DNA of 64,000 bases from an uncultured Bacteroidales bacterium. GTDB lineage: Bacteria; Bacteroidota; Bacteroidia; Bacteroidales; Bacteroidaceae. The position numbers and the translations under genes were made by a program. Shown piece by piece: positions 55,981 to 64,000 of the stretch; position 1 is the first letter of the stretch, and every line of letters starts with the position of its first letter. The stretch spans positions 52,383 through 116,382 of the forward strand of contig CACZBX010000002.1 in the NCBI GenBank assembly GCA_902779535.1, read 5' to 3'. A model generated the notes under the pieces. It was not told the DNA's origin and did not search any database. It worked only from the letters and a program-made list of their open reading frames with translations.

Positions 55981-56787
55981 TTATTTCTCTAACTGGAAAT
56001 CTTTTCTTCGGAGAATAAAATTTGTACCTAAATATTTTTCACGCACAACACTGTTGGCAGCCAGTTCCTCTGGAGTCCCTTGGAAAAGGATTCGACCTTC
56101 GAACAACAAATAAGCACGGTCGGTCAATCGCAAAGTTTCCAGTGCGTTGTGGTCAGTAATGAGAATGCCAATATTCTTATCTTTTAGCTTCCATACAATA
56201 CGCTGAATATCTTCTACGGCAATGGGATCGACACCAGCAAAAGGTTCATCCAACATGATAAACTTCGGGTTTATTGCCAAACAACGAGCAATCTCTGTCC
56301 GTCGGCGCTCACCTCCTGACAATTGATCACCAAGACTCTTACGTACCTTCTGCAGACGGAACTCAGCTATCAGTTCCTCCAAACGTTCCTTTTGATATTC
56401 CTTGGTTGTATTCGTCATCTCAAGAACAGATGAGATGTTATCCTCTACACTCATCTTTCGGAAAACGGAGGCTTCCTGCGCAAGATAACCAATACCATTT
56501 TGAGCGCGTTTGTATACAGGAAAAGACGTAATATCCATATCATTTAAAAAGATATGCCCCTCGTTGGGAACAACAAGTCCGGTCGTCATATAGAAAGACG
56601 TTGTCTTTCCTGCTCCATTCGGTCCAAGCAATCCAACAATCTCCCCTTGACATACGTCATACGAGACATGGTTTACAACCGTGCGTTTCCCGTACCGTTT
56701 AACCAGATTCTCGGCACGTAGCACCATTTTCTCACCTCCAACATTCTGAACGGCTTGATTTGTTACTTGTCCTTCTGTATCTTGCAT
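55981..56787 (-). CDS. lptB: LPS export ABC transporter ATP-binding protein LptB
   Basis: 268 aa from ATG 56785-56787 (MQDTEGQVTN). A second possible start is ATG 56725-56727 (MVLRAENLVKRYG, 248 aa), preceded by GGAGGTGAG. The open frame reaches a TTG at 56814, but a -7 box (CAAAAATA, 56812-56819) overlaps it. ABC motifs: Walker A GLLGPNGAGKTTSF, Q-loop YLAQEASVFRKMSVEDN, signature LSGGERRRTEIAR, Walker B FIMLDEPFAGVDP, switch His in ITDHNALET. It powers LPS transport from the inner membrane through the Lpt bridge. Confidence 0.94.
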   Translation of the reverse strand: MQDTEGQVTNQAVQNVGGEKMVLRAENLVKRYGKRTVVNHVSYDVCQGEIVGLLGPNGAGKTTSFYMTTGLVVPNEGHIFLNDMDITSFPVYKRAQNGIGYLAQEASVFRKMSVEDNISSVLEMTNTTKEYQKERLEELIAEFRLQKVRKSLGDQLSGGERRRTEIARCLAINPKFIMLDEPFAGVDPIAVEDIQRIVWKLKDKNIGILITDHNALETLRLTDRAYLLFEGRILFQGTPEELAANSVVREKYLGTNFILRRKDFQLEK

Positions 56788-56920
56788 GAACTTTTCGATT
56801 GAATTATACGACAAAAATACTTAAAAAAGTTTAGTATAAGAATAAGAGAACATAAAATAAGTCCATCTTTTATACTTATATAGGCAAAAAAGCCTAATTT
56901 TGCAGTAAATATATGATAGG

Positions 56921-57682
56921 ATGAAGTTATTTACCCCCATAATCAACTCCATAGCCACTGTTGGCAGATACATGCAATTGATGGGACGGGTATTTTCCCG
57001 ACCTGAAAGACTTCACATGTACTTCAAACAATATGTCAACGAACTGGTAAAGTTAGGAGTCGACTCGGTTGGCATTGTCTTGCTGATTTCTTTCTTCATC
57101 GGTGCTGTTATTTGTATTCAAATCAAGTTGAATATCGAGAGTCCATGGATGCCAAGAATGGTGGTTGGATATACCACCCGCGAGATCTTGGTATTGGAAT
57201 TCTCTTCCTCGATTATGTGTCTGATTCTCGCAGGCAAGGTTGGTTCGAACATCGCTTCCGAGATAGGAACGATGAGGGTTACTCAACAAATAGATGCTCT
57301 TGAGATCATGGGAGTGAACTCAGCATCGTACCTTATCCTACCAAAGATTATCGCACTGATGACCATGATTCCGTTACTGGTCATCTTCAGCATTACCTCG
57401 GGAGTTATCGGTGCATATTGTACCGCATGGATAGGCGGTATTATGAGTGCCGAAGATCTGACATTCGGTATACAGTACAGTTTTCAAGAATGGTTCATAT
57501 GGTGCAGTTGCATCAAATCATTGTTCTTTGCCTTCATTATTGCCAGTGTTTCCGCATATTTTGGATATACCGTTGAAGGAGGTTCTATCGGCGTCGGTAA
57601 AGCAAGTACGGATTCGGTCGTAATGAGCAGTGTCCTCATTCTTTTTTCTGACTTAGTATTAACACAACTATTGATGGGATGA
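56921..57682 (+). CDS. MlaE-family lipid transport permease
   Basis: 253 aa inner-membrane permease of the Mla/MCE lipid-trafficking system. Family signature: VLEFSSSIMCLILAGKVGSNIASEIGTMRVTQQIDALEIMGV in context (residues about 90-130), then several helices. The gene has a -7 box TAATTTTG at 56895-56902 and overlaps the ATPase gene by 4 bp. The MCE-domain partner usual in such operons is not next to it here. Confidence 0.93.
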   Translation: MKLFTPIINSIATVGRYMQLMGRVFSRPERLHMYFKQYVNELVKLGVDSVGIVLLISFFIGAVICIQIKLNIESPWMPRMVVGYTTREILVLEFSSSIMCLILAGKVGSNIASEIGTMRVTQQIDALEIMGVNSASYLILPKIIALMTMIPLLVIFSITSGVIGAYCTAWIGGIMSAEDLTFGIQYSFQEWFIWCSCIKSLFFAFIIASVSAYFGYTVEGGSIGVGKASTDSVVMSSVLILFSDLVLTQLLMG

Positions 57683-58452
57683 TTGAGATAAAGTCATTAT
57701 ATAAATCATTTGAGGATAAGGATGTACTATCCGACATCAATTTCCGTTTCGAGAACAGCAAGACCAATCTGATTATTGGCCAAAGTGGTTCTGGAAAGAC
57801 TGTGTTGATGAAATGTATTGTAGGACTGTTGACACCTGAGAAAGGAGAAATTCTGTACGACGGAAGAGATTTCTTGACGATGAAGAAAAAAGAGAAGAAA
57901 AAGCTGCGGAGAGAAATGGGAATGATCTTCCAAAGTGCTGCTCTTTTTGATTCTATGTCTGTTCTTGAGAACGTCATGTTCCCCTTGGACATGTTCTCGG
58001 AGAAGACTTACCGCGAACGTGTGAAACGAGCACAATTCTGCCTTGACCGTGTCAATCTAATAGAAGCTCAGAACAAATACCCTGCTGAAATCAGTGGAGG
58101 TATGCAAAAGCGAGTTGCTATCGCTAGAGCCATTGCTTTGAATCCTCAATACCTATTCTGTGACGAGCCGAATTCTGGTCTCGACCCCAAGACATCCCTC
58201 GTCATTGATGAGTTAATCCATGGCATTACGACAGAATATAATATTACAACTATCATCAATACACACGACATGAATTCCGTCTTAGGTATTGGCGATAGCA
58301 TCTTGTTTATCTGCGACGGAAAAGAGGAGTGGGTTGGGACAAAAGATGAGGTCTTTACAGCTACAAATAAGAAATTCAACGACTTTATCTTCGCATCCGA
58401 TCTTCTGAAAAAAGTAAAGTCGGAAGAAATAAGAGAACACCTTGAACGATAA
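57679..58452 (+). CDS. MlaF-like ABC transporter ATP-binding protein
   Basis: 257 aa. Walker A IIGQSGSGKTVLMKCI, Q-loop MIFQSAALFDSMSVLEN, signature EISGGMQKRVAIARA, Walker B LFCDEPNSGLDP, switch His NTHDMNSV. With MlaE it drives lipid transport at the inner membrane. The last codons read IREHLER and a second copy of this 3' end (REHLER plus stop) exists at 59231-59252, 780 bp downstream, with two synonymous differences. Confidence 0.93.
   Translation: MIEIKSLYKSFEDKDVLSDINFRFENSKTNLIIGQSGSGKTVLMKCIVGLLTPEKGEILYDGRDFLTMKKKEKKKLRREMGMIFQSAALFDSMSVLENVMFPLDMFSEKTYRERVKRAQFCLDRVNLIEAQNKYPAEISGGMQKRVAIARAIALNPQYLFCDEPNSGLDPKTSLVIDELIHGITTEYNITTIINTHDMNSVLGIGDSILFICDGKEEWVGTKDEVFTATNKKFNDFIFASDLLKKVKSEEIREHLER
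58431..58452 (+). repeat. Direct repeat, proximal copy: mlaF 3' end
   Basis: A 22-bp sequence (AAGAGAACACCTTGAACG + ATAA) that is the last part of mlaF. It repeats at 59231-59252 with 20 of 22 bases identical. Confidence 0.8.
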
Positions 58453-58586
58453 AGAGCACTGCCGGCCTAGACAAGCTAGGTCCCCACAAAAAGAGAACGC
58501 ATAACACTCTAAACTAAAATATACCTTCACACCTTCACAAAAAAGAAGTCACTATGAATCAAATGATTAGATGCTAATAATTGCAT

Positions 58587-58613
58587 CTTTGTGAAGGTAA
58601 TACCTTCACAAAG
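58587..58613. repeat. 27-bp perfect palindrome (CTTTGTGAAGGTA / TACCTTCACAAAG)
   Basis: Arms of 13 bp around one A. The same TACCTTCACA word also occurs as a direct repeat at 58522-58541. It could be an operator, an element end or a hairpin. Confidence 0.75.
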
Positions 58614-58765
58614 GCCATACTCATATGAGAAAAAGCAATTTACATACGGACAAAGAACTTTGGATGTCCGCATATTAAAACACAAATATAAGGGATGCAT
58701 CTTTTCGGCGAGCTGGAATCGGATTCAGATTATCGTATGATACATTTCAATTATCGAATAAATAA

Positions 58766-58830
58766 ATTCATTCATCGAGTTTTTCGTCCTCATTCATCGA
58801 GTTTTTTCGTTTAAAAACTCAGTTTTCTCA
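58766..58830. repeat. GAGTTTTT block (copy C)
   Basis: ATTCATTCATCGAGTTTTTC, then CATTCATCGAGTTTTTTCGT, then AAAAACTCAGTTTTCTC. These are the same words as in the blocks at 13975-14075 and 40367-40437. Confidence 0.7.
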
Positions 58831-58980
58831 GCATACTCGGAGAAATCTGAGTGCCCCGAGTACCCTTGCTGTTGGGGGACTACTGATTAGTGCGTTGGGG
58901 ATCTACGGTTTTATCGTTGGCAATTTCCGGATCCCTAACGCCGTGTCATCGGGGATTTCCTCGGAGATTTGTAATTTGGT

Positions 58981-59087
58981 CCTCGGGGATTTGTAATCCC
59001 CGAGGCAATAATTTGCGGATTTATAATCCGCGCAGGTCACAGACCCGCTGTTAATCTCCCTGCGGATTCGGAAATCCACAGGGACAA
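58981..59087. repeat. 107-bp four-hairpin unit, copy 1
   Basis: Hairpins in order: CCTCGGGGATT/AATCCCCGAGG (58981-59005, 3-nt loop), GCGGATT/AATCCGC (59015-59031), GCAGGTC/GACCCGC (one mismatch), and CCCTGCGGATT/AATCCACAGGG (one mismatch). 102 of 107 bases are identical to copy 2. Confidence 0.9.
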
Positions 59088-59124
59088 GTGTTTACGTTAT
59101 CGTTCCCGTTAATACTCTCCGCGT

Positions 59125-59231
59125 CCTCGGGGATTTGTAATCCCCGAGGCAACAATTTGCGGATTTATAATCCGCGCAGGTCGCAGACCCGCAGTTAGTC
59201 TCCCTGTGGATTCGGAAATCCACAGGGACAA
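59125..59231. repeat. 107-bp four-hairpin unit, copy 2
   Basis: Same layout as copy 1 after a 37-bp spacer. The last hairpin (CCCTGTGGATT / AATCCACAGGG) pairs perfectly here. The unit ends exactly where the second mlaF 3'-end copy begins. Confidence 0.9.
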
Positions 59232-59252
59232 AGAGAACACCTTGAGCGGTAA
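59231..59252 (+). repeat. Direct repeat, distal copy of the mlaF 3' end
   Basis: AAGAGAACACCTTGAGCGG + TAA reads REHLER and stop, as in mlaF. The two differences (GAA/GAG and CGA/CGG) are both synonymous. Confidence 0.8.
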
Positions 59253-59269
59253 TTCTAAAGAACAAAAAA

Positions 59270-59294
59270 GGTTTAGAGTCCTAAGCTCTAAACC
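59270..59294 (-). terminator. Terminator of der
   Basis: GGTTTAGAG (59270-59278) and CTCTAAACC (59286-59294); on the minus strand it is followed by CTTTTTTG. It lies 12 bp past the der stop. Confidence 0.85.
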
Positions 59295-59306
59295 TTAAAT
59301 CCTAAA

Positions 59307-60620
59307 CTATTTCTGTCGGACAAAAATATTAATCGGGGTGCCACAGAAATTCCATTTTTCACGAATCTTATTCTCGAGAAAGCGTTTATACGGTTCCTTC
59401 ACATATTGTGGAAGATTTGCATAGAAAATAAAAGACGGAATCTGAGTATTCGGCAACTGCGAACAATACTTGATCTTAATATATTTACCCTTATTTGATG
59501 GTGGTGGATAAGCCTCGATTAACGGCAACATCTCCTCGTTCAGTTTTGCGGTTGAAACACGCTGCTTCCGAGCCTTGTAAACATTTTCCGCCTCCTCAAT
59601 AACCTTAAATATACGTTGTTTTGTCACAGCTGATGAAAAAACAATGGGGAAATCAGAGAACGGAGCAAGACGAGCACGAATAGCTTCTATATAAGTATTC
59701 ATCACGCCGGCATCTTTCTCCTCAATCAAGTCCCATTTGTTAACCACGACAACCAACCCTTTTTGATTTTTCTGAATTAAAGAAACAATATTCAAGTCCT
59801 GCCCTTCAATTCCCCGGGTAGCATCCAACATTAATATGCAAACATCAGCATTCTCAATGGCACGAATAGATCGAATAACCGAATAGTACTCTAAATCCTC
59901 TGTCACCTTATTCTTTTTTCGTATGCCAGCCGTATCAACTAAGTAGAAGTTGAATCCGAACTTATCATAACGTGTGTATATGGAATCACGTGTTGTTCCA
60001 GCTATTTCCGTTACAATATTACGCTCCTCTCCAATGAAAGCATTAATAATAGAAGATTTTCCAGCATTTGGTCTGCCGACAACCGCTATACGAGGTATGT
60101 CATCGTCGATAATCTCTTTATCATTATTTTCGAACTTGCTGACAATCAAATCTAATAAGTCACCTGTTCCAAAGCCACTGACTGCTGAAATGCAATAAGG
60201 GTCTCCTATACCAAGCGAATAAAACTCGGCAGCATTATACTGCAAAGCATTACTGTCTGTTTTATTGGCAACCAATATGACTGGCTTTTTCGTACGACGA
60301 AGGATATTAGCAACTTCCAGATCTAAATCTGTCACGCCATTGACCACGTCCACAACAAAGAGAATCACATCTGCCTCTTCCACCGCTAGCATCACCTGCT
60401 TCCGTATTTCTCCTTCAAAAATATCATCTGAATTAACAACCCATCCACCGGTATCAATAACTGAGAATTCTTTTCCTCCCCATTCAGCCTTCCCGTATTG
60501 ACGATCCCGTGTAGTACCAGCCTGCTCGTTCACAATAGCCTGACGAGTCTGAGTCAAACGATTAAATAATGTAGACTTCCCTACATTGGGTCTTCCTACA
60601 ATTGCAACTATATTTCCCAT
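59307..60620 (-). CDS. der: Ribosome-assembly GTPase Der (EngA)
   Basis: 437 aa with two tandem GTPase domains: G1 [14 protein letters not shown] (residues 8-21) and [14 protein letters not shown] (about 182-195). G3 motifs are DTGGW and DTAGI, G4 motifs NKTD and NKWD. A C-terminal KH-like domain follows. It acts in 50S subunit assembly. It lies 11 bp after era in the DUF177-rpmF-fabH-era-der cluster. Confidence 0.97.
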   Translation of the reverse strand: MGNIVAIVGRPNVGKSTLFNRLTQTRQAIVNEQAGTTRDRQYGKAEWGGKEFSVIDTGGWVVNSDDIFEGEIRKQVMLAVEEADVILFVVDVVNGVTDLDLEVANILRRTKKPVILVANKTDSNALQYNAAEFYSLGIGDPYCISAVSGFGTGDLLDLIVSKFENNDKEIIDDDIPRIAVVGRPNAGKSSIINAFIGEERNIVTEIAGTTRDSIYTRYDKFGFNFYLVDTAGIRKKNKVTEDLEYYSVIRSIRAIENADVCILMLDATRGIEGQDLNIVSLIQKNQKGLVVVVNKWDLIEEKDAGVMNTYIEAIRARLAPFSDFPIVFSSAVTKQRIFKVIEEAENVYKARKQRVSTAKLNEEMLPLIEAYPPPSNKGKYIKIKYCSQLPNTQIPSFIFYANLPQYVKEPYKRFLENKIREKWNFCGTPINIFVRQK

Positions 60621-60631
60621 AATGTTTTACG

Positions 60632-61513
60632 TTAATCCAATTGGTAACCAAAGTTTCGTAGCTCCTTGTCTGAGTTCCGCCAATCTTTATCGACCTTTAC
60701 AAAGACATCCAAATAAATCGATTTATTAAAGAAACGTTCCAATTCTTTTCGAGCCTCAGTCGACACTTTTTTCAAAGCCTTTCCTTCACGTCCTATGATA
60801 ATACCTTTCTGAGACTCACGTTCTACATAAATAACCGAACTGATATGAATCGTTTTTTGTTCTTCTTTAAAACTCTCAACCAGCACCTCCACTGAATATG
60901 GTATTTCCTTATCATAATACAATAGGATCTTTTCACGAATAATCTCGGACACAAAGAAACGGGCTGGTTTATCTGTCAACTGATCTTTTTCAAAAAAAGG
61001 AGGAGAATCAGGAATCAACTCCTTGATCCGCTTCATTAAAGGCTGGATGTTGAATTTTGCTTTGGCTGATATCGGTAGAATCTCAGCCTTCGGTATCAAA
61101 GCATGCCACTCTGCTACAACTTTCTCCAGATTCTCTTGAGTTGTCAAATCAATCTTGTTAATCAATAGTAGTACAGGAATATCCAATAGGTTTACCTTAT
61201 CAATGAAATCCTGATTCTTATCCGACTTTTCTATCACATCGGTTACATAAAGCAATACATCTGCATCTGTCAACGCTGATTTTGAGAAATCGAGCATACT
61301 CTCCTGTAACTTATAATTAGGTTTTAGTACACCTGGGGTATCTGAGAAGACGATTTGCATGTCATCTGTATTGACAATGCCCATAATACGATGCCGCGTA
61401 GTCTGTGCTTTAAACGTTGCGATGGAGATACGTTCCCCAACCAATAGGTTCATCAATGTCGATTTACCGACATTCGGATTCCCAACAATATTTACAAATC
61501 CTGCCTTATGCAT
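60632..61513 (-). CDS. era: GTPase Era
   Basis: 293 aa. GTPase motifs [38 protein letters not shown], followed by a C-terminal KH domain (IYVERESQKGIIIGREGKALKKV). Era binds 16S rRNA near its 3' end and couples 30S assembly to growth. Clustered with fabH and der. Confidence 0.97.
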   Translation of the reverse strand: MHKAGFVNIVGNPNVGKSTLMNLLVGERISIATFKAQTTRHRIMGIVNTDDMQIVFSDTPGVLKPNYKLQESMLDFSKSALTDADVLLYVTDVIEKSDKNQDFIDKVNLLDIPVLLLINKIDLTTQENLEKVVAEWHALIPKAEILPISAKAKFNIQPLMKRIKELIPDSPPFFEKDQLTDKPARFFVSEIIREKILLYYDKEIPYSVEVLVESFKEEQKTIHISSVIYVERESQKGIIIGREGKALKKVSTEARKELERFFNKSIYLDVFVKVDKDWRNSDKELRNFGYQLD

Positions 61514-61586
61514 AAATCAGTTCTTTTTTAGAAAAAAAAACGCATCTTCATAAAAGGTGCGTCTAGTAATGATTTAGTATGGTCGT

Positions 61587-62588
61587 TTACTTATTACCAT
61601 CATATCCCCACTTCATGTACAGAGCACCGTAGGTGAAACCTGCACCAAAAGCGGTGAAGATCAGATTATCTCCCTTTTTCAACCGTTTTTCATAATCCCA
61701 CAAACACAATGGCAGTGAAGCACCACTAGTATTGCCAAAGCGCTCTATATTCACCATCACCTTATCCATCGGTACTTCTAACCGATTCGCAACGGCAGTA
61801 ATGATGCGCATATTAGCCTGATGAGGAATAATCCAATCTATGTTATCCTTATTCAATTGATTTTTCTCTGCCAGTTCTGCTGTAATCTCCGACATATTTG
61901 ATACTGCATATCTAAACACAGTCCGCCCCTCCTGATAGATGAAATGCATTCTATTAGCTACTGTATATTGTGATGGCGGATACACAGAGCCTCCAGCTTT
62001 CATGTGCAAATAAGGTAATCCTTTACCATCTGTGTGTAAAATGGAATCAACAACACCGACGTCCTCGGTTGTTGCCTCAAATAAACATGCTGCTGCACCA
62101 TCTCCAAAAATAGGACAGGTACTACGATCTGTATAGTCAACCATCGATGACATCTTCTCAGCTCCAACAAGAATGACTTTCTTATGCCGCCCAGATGCAA
62201 TCATGGACGCTACAACCTCCATCGCATAAAGGAAACCACAGCATGCTGCTTGAAAATCAAAGGCAAACGCCCTGGTCAATCCTAACTTGTCGACTAATAT
62301 GGATGCAGTGGAAGGGAAATGATAATCTGGAGTCGTAGATGAAACGATAATCGCATCAATCTCATCCGGTGAGAAATGTGTTCTCTCCTGTAACTGCTTT
62401 ACTGCCTTTTCAGCAAGATACGAGGTTCCTAAACCCTCCTCATTTAGAATGTGTCTTTCCTTAACTCCTATTCGGGTCATAATCCAGTCATCACTGGTAT
62501 CTACCATTCTTGACAGTTCATCATTCGTCAAAATATAATCTGGTACATATCCACCAACTCCCGTTATTACTGCATTTATTTTTTCCAT
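61587..62588 (-). CDS. fabH: 3-oxoacyl-ACP synthase III
   Basis: 333 aa from ATG 62586-62588 ([20 protein letters not shown]); a GTG one codon further up is the only alternative. The catalytic triad is visible: Cys in [14 protein letters not shown], His in [13 protein letters not shown], Asn in [13 protein letters not shown]. It starts fatty-acid elongation by condensing acyl-CoA with malonyl-ACP. Located between rpmF and era. Confidence 0.96.
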   Translation of the reverse strand: MEKINAVITGVGGYVPDYILTNDELSRMVDTSDDWIMTRIGVKERHILNEEGLGTSYLAEKAVKQLQERTHFSPDEIDAIIVSSTTPDYHFPSTASILVDKLGLTRAFAFDFQAACCGFLYAMEVVASMIASGRHKKVILVGAEKMSSMVDYTDRSTCPIFGDGAAACLFEATTEDVGVVDSILHTDGKGLPYLHMKAGGSVYPPSQYTVANRMHFIYQEGRTVFRYAVSNMSEITAELAEKNQLNKDNIDWIIPHQANMRIITAVANRLEVPMDKVMVNIERFGNTSGASLPLCLWDYEKRLKKGDNLIFTAFGAGFTYGALYMKWGYDGNK

Positions 62589-62684
62589 CACTTGTCTATT
62601 ATTTGAAAGCTAATAAAGAAGCCGACTGAGCCGAAGCTCGCCGGCTTATCTCTTTAACAAACCAAGGTTTGATGGCTGCTATGC

Positions 62685-62870
62685 TTATACAGCTGCCTCT
62701 TTTTCAATTGCAATTTTTCCTCTGTAATAACCACAAGCCGGACATACGGTGTGATATACATGCCATTCACCGCAATTTGGGCAGATAGCTAAAGTAGGAA
62801 CAACTGCCTTATCATGAGTTCTTCTCTTGGCAGTTCTTGTCTTTGATTGTCTTCTTTTAGGATGTGCCAT
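62685..62870 (-). CDS. rpmF: 50S ribosomal protein L32
   Basis: 61 aa. N-terminus MAHPKRRQSKTRTAKRRTH, then the zinc ribbon with four Cys (CPNCGEWHVYHTVCPACGYY). Encoded after the DUF177 gene and before fabH, the common order in bacteria. Confidence 0.97.
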   Translation of the reverse strand: MAHPKRRQSKTRTAKRRTHDKAVVPTLAICPNCGEWHVYHTVCPACGYYRGKIAIEKEAAV

Positions 62871-62886
62871 TTTACAAAAACTTTAA

Positions 62887-63432
62887 TTATTTATTTAATA
62901 TTTTTTTTAATTCATTCCATCTCGGATCCGTTGCCTCACCAGTCGGTTCATCTACTTCATCTTCTGCAAAATCATCATCCGTAAACGAACTGCGATGTTC
63001 ATTCAACTTCTCCATCATTTCTTTATTACACTGACCTTCCTCGTGAACATGCTGGATAGGAATGCTCAATGCTATAAACTCATACATGAACCAAGCTGTG
63101 TCAACATAACCTTCTTCCTCAGGTACAATAATCCATTCATCATCATCCCTGTATTCATTACCGAAACGAACTTTCAGTTCACTCTCGACTGAGACAGGAA
63201 GATCCATATCATCCAAACAACGGTCACATGCCACAACAATACTTCCCTCAAACTTGAATTTCAGTACAAAAGAAGAATGCTTACGGCTCACTTCCACAAT
63301 TGCCTTGACATTACCTTTTTGAATCTCTGGCCCATCAATATCTTTAAAATACTGATTATCTAATGCAAATTCGTATTTCACGGGATCTGCACCCACTGAT
63401 AAAAGGTCAATTCTATATTTATTCACGTCCAT
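62887..63432 (-). CDS. DUF177 (YceD-like) protein
   Basis: 181 aa. The DUF177 core VACDRCLDDMDLPVSVESEL and a second region CNKEMMEKLNEHR lie between acidic stretches. In plants and cyanobacteria DUF177 proteins act in 23S rRNA accumulation; position before rpmF fits a ribosome role. A minus-strand -7 box CAAAGTTA lies at 63459-63466. First gene of the rpmF-fabH-era-der cluster. Confidence 0.92.
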   Translation of the reverse strand: MDVNKYRIDLLSVGADPVKYEFALDNQYFKDIDGPEIQKGNVKAIVEVSRKHSSFVLKFKFEGSIVVACDRCLDDMDLPVSVESELKVRFGNEYRDDDEWIIVPEEEGYVDTAWFMYEFIALSIPIQHVHEEGQCNKEMMEKLNEHRSSFTDDDFAEDEVDEPTGEATDPRWNELKKILNK

Positions 63433-63562
63433 TTAAGCAATTGCTTCAAACTGGGCGACAAAGTTACAAATAATTTCTATAAAATGAATTATAAACCGAA
63501 AATATTTTTATTTCCAGGATGAATTCAATACGACCCTAAAAAGGTACCACAAATAGATATGA

Positions 63563-63877
63563 TTACATAATAAGTCTAATCAAGGCAAATTAACACACCT
63601 GAAAGATTATATCGCTAAAAGTTATATAAAGGCTTTCTGGTGCCCAGATAATATAATATCTAGTATCAATCTGAGTAATAACCAAGCATTAGAAACCCTT
63701 ATCTGCTGGGGAAATCAATTAACTGCATTAACAAAGCTGATGTGTGATGGCAATCATTTATCAACGATGGATATCACTCCGTGCACATTACTCGAACTAA
63801 AGGAGATAACATGTGGTAATCAAGGACAAACCCTAACTTTAATGTTACACAAGCACAAAATGATGGTAGTTCATTAA
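63563..63877 (+). pseudogene. Fragment of a leucine-rich-repeat (BspA/internalin-like) protein
   Basis: The frame reads ISSINLSNNQALETLICWGN, then QLTALTKLMCDGNHLSTMDI and ITCGNQGQTLTLML: LRR units with the LxCxxNxL pattern of Bacteroidetes surface LRR proteins. There is no start codon or signal peptide, and an in-frame stop lies just upstream (63560-63562). Near 63840 the likely continuation (VTQAQNDGSS) is in another frame, so a frameshift is probable. The 5' half of the gene is missing. Lies between DUF177 and the rRNA operon. Confidence 0.65.
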
Positions 63878-63900
63878 TTAGATACGAATCTATAAAAAAA

Positions 63901-63932
63901 GGTTCCCTCAGGTCCTATGACCCGAGGGAACC
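63901..63932 (-). terminator. rRNA operon terminator
   Basis: GGTTCCCTC (63901-63909) and GAGGGAACC (63924-63932), with an inner GGTC/GACC stem; on the minus strand it is followed by TTTTTTT. Confidence 0.9.
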
Positions 63933-63942
63933 AAACTTGAAA

Positions 63943-64000
63943 ACGGCAGCTACCTACTCTCCCACTTGCGCAGTACCATCGGCGCGGCGGGGCTTAACTG
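63943..64000 (-). rRNA. 5S rRNA, 3' part (cut by window edge)
   Basis: The minus strand reads GTTAAGCCCCGCCGCGCCGA then TGGTACTGCGCAAGTGGGAG and AGTAGGTAGCTGCCG, the 3' half of a Bacteroidetes 5S rRNA. The terminator behind it supports this as the end of an rRNA operon. The 5' half and 23S are beyond the window. Confidence 0.95.

Larger units (their letters stand above)
58453..59230. mobile_element. Gene-free repeat island, possible non-autonomous element
   Basis: 778 bp bracketed by direct copies of the mlaF 3' end. I find no convincing ORF. Contents in order: direct repeats TACCTTCACA / CCTTCACAAA (58522-58541), a 27-bp palindrome (58587-58613), a GAGTTTTT/ACTCAGTTTTC block (58766-58830), a GC-richer stretch with degenerate GGGGATT words (58850-58980), and two 107-bp four-hairpin units. 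No transposase or integrase is present, so calling it mobile is inference from structure. Confidence 0.45.

Noticed and set aside
58981-59231. Possible CRISPR array
   Set aside because: Only two long units (107 bp), each internally palindromic with four hairpins, one 37-bp spacer and no cas genes.

Overview
The window is a stretch of a Bacteroidales chromosome. The sequence is AT-rich, and several starts are preceded by the Bacteroidetes -7 promoter box (TAnnTTTG) rather than sigma-70 boxes. The gene content is typical of the order: SLBB/Wzz export genes, NigD-like and PD40 lipoproteins, a DUF6057-like membrane protein, split chromate transporters and a MetH without a reactivation domain. A Parabacteroides/Tannerella-like organism is my inference; I cannot name the species from sequence alone.

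Layout. 1-5253 is a minus-strand housekeeping block: infC (partial), thrS, a TPR protein, def and ruvX. 5254-9211 holds a secreted trio on the plus strand (YjbH-like outer-membrane protein, His-rich lipoprotein, OmpA-family protein) and a micro-gene. 9162-15702 is a polysaccharide neighbourhood: an arginase-fold protein, SLBB exporter, Wzz, MaoC, a WecA/MraY-type initiating transferase and a remnant of an UpxY/NusG-like antiterminator. 15674-33721 is mostly core metabolism and maintenance: prfC, LysE, purL, chrA pair, aminotransferase, Crp/Fnr regulator, the operon-like run dcp / lipoprotein / dCMP deaminase / ctpA / 5-FTHF cyclo-ligase, DUF721 with recF, a TPR protein and ribH. tRNA-Tyr and tRNA-Gly follow. 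34258-40335 has a Lys-rich secreted protein, flotillin, a YkvA protein and an operon with an AmgK-like kinase fused to a RapZ C-terminal domain, a MurU-like nucleotidyltransferase and an MFS transporter. 40699-44465 is metH, smpB and a Yip1 protein. 44651-47884 is one 1077-residue multi-domain iron-sulfur/flavin oxidoreductase. 47965-53837 has a NigD-like lipoprotein, a DMP19-like protein, maf, a KdsC-like phosphatase and the PD40/DUF6057 pair. 54094-58452 has rpsA, lptB and mlaE-mlaF. 59307-63432 is the der / era / fabH / rpmF / DUF177 cluster. The window ends inside a 5S rRNA gene on the minus strand.

Envelope biogenesis is the common theme: LptB, MlaEF, KdsC, polysaccharide export, and a probable amino-sugar salvage operon.

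Most of the unexplained structure is intergenic. An 0.8-kb gene-free island (58453-59230) is bracketed by two copies of the mlaF 3' end that differ only at synonymous positions. Inside it are two 107-bp units, each with four successive hairpins, a 27-bp perfect palindrome and a GAGTTTTT repeat block. Degenerate relatives of these elements lie at about 40360-40520, and of the GAGTTTTT block alone at about 13975-14075. Two decayed genes (UpxY C-terminus, leucine-rich-repeat protein) are also visible.
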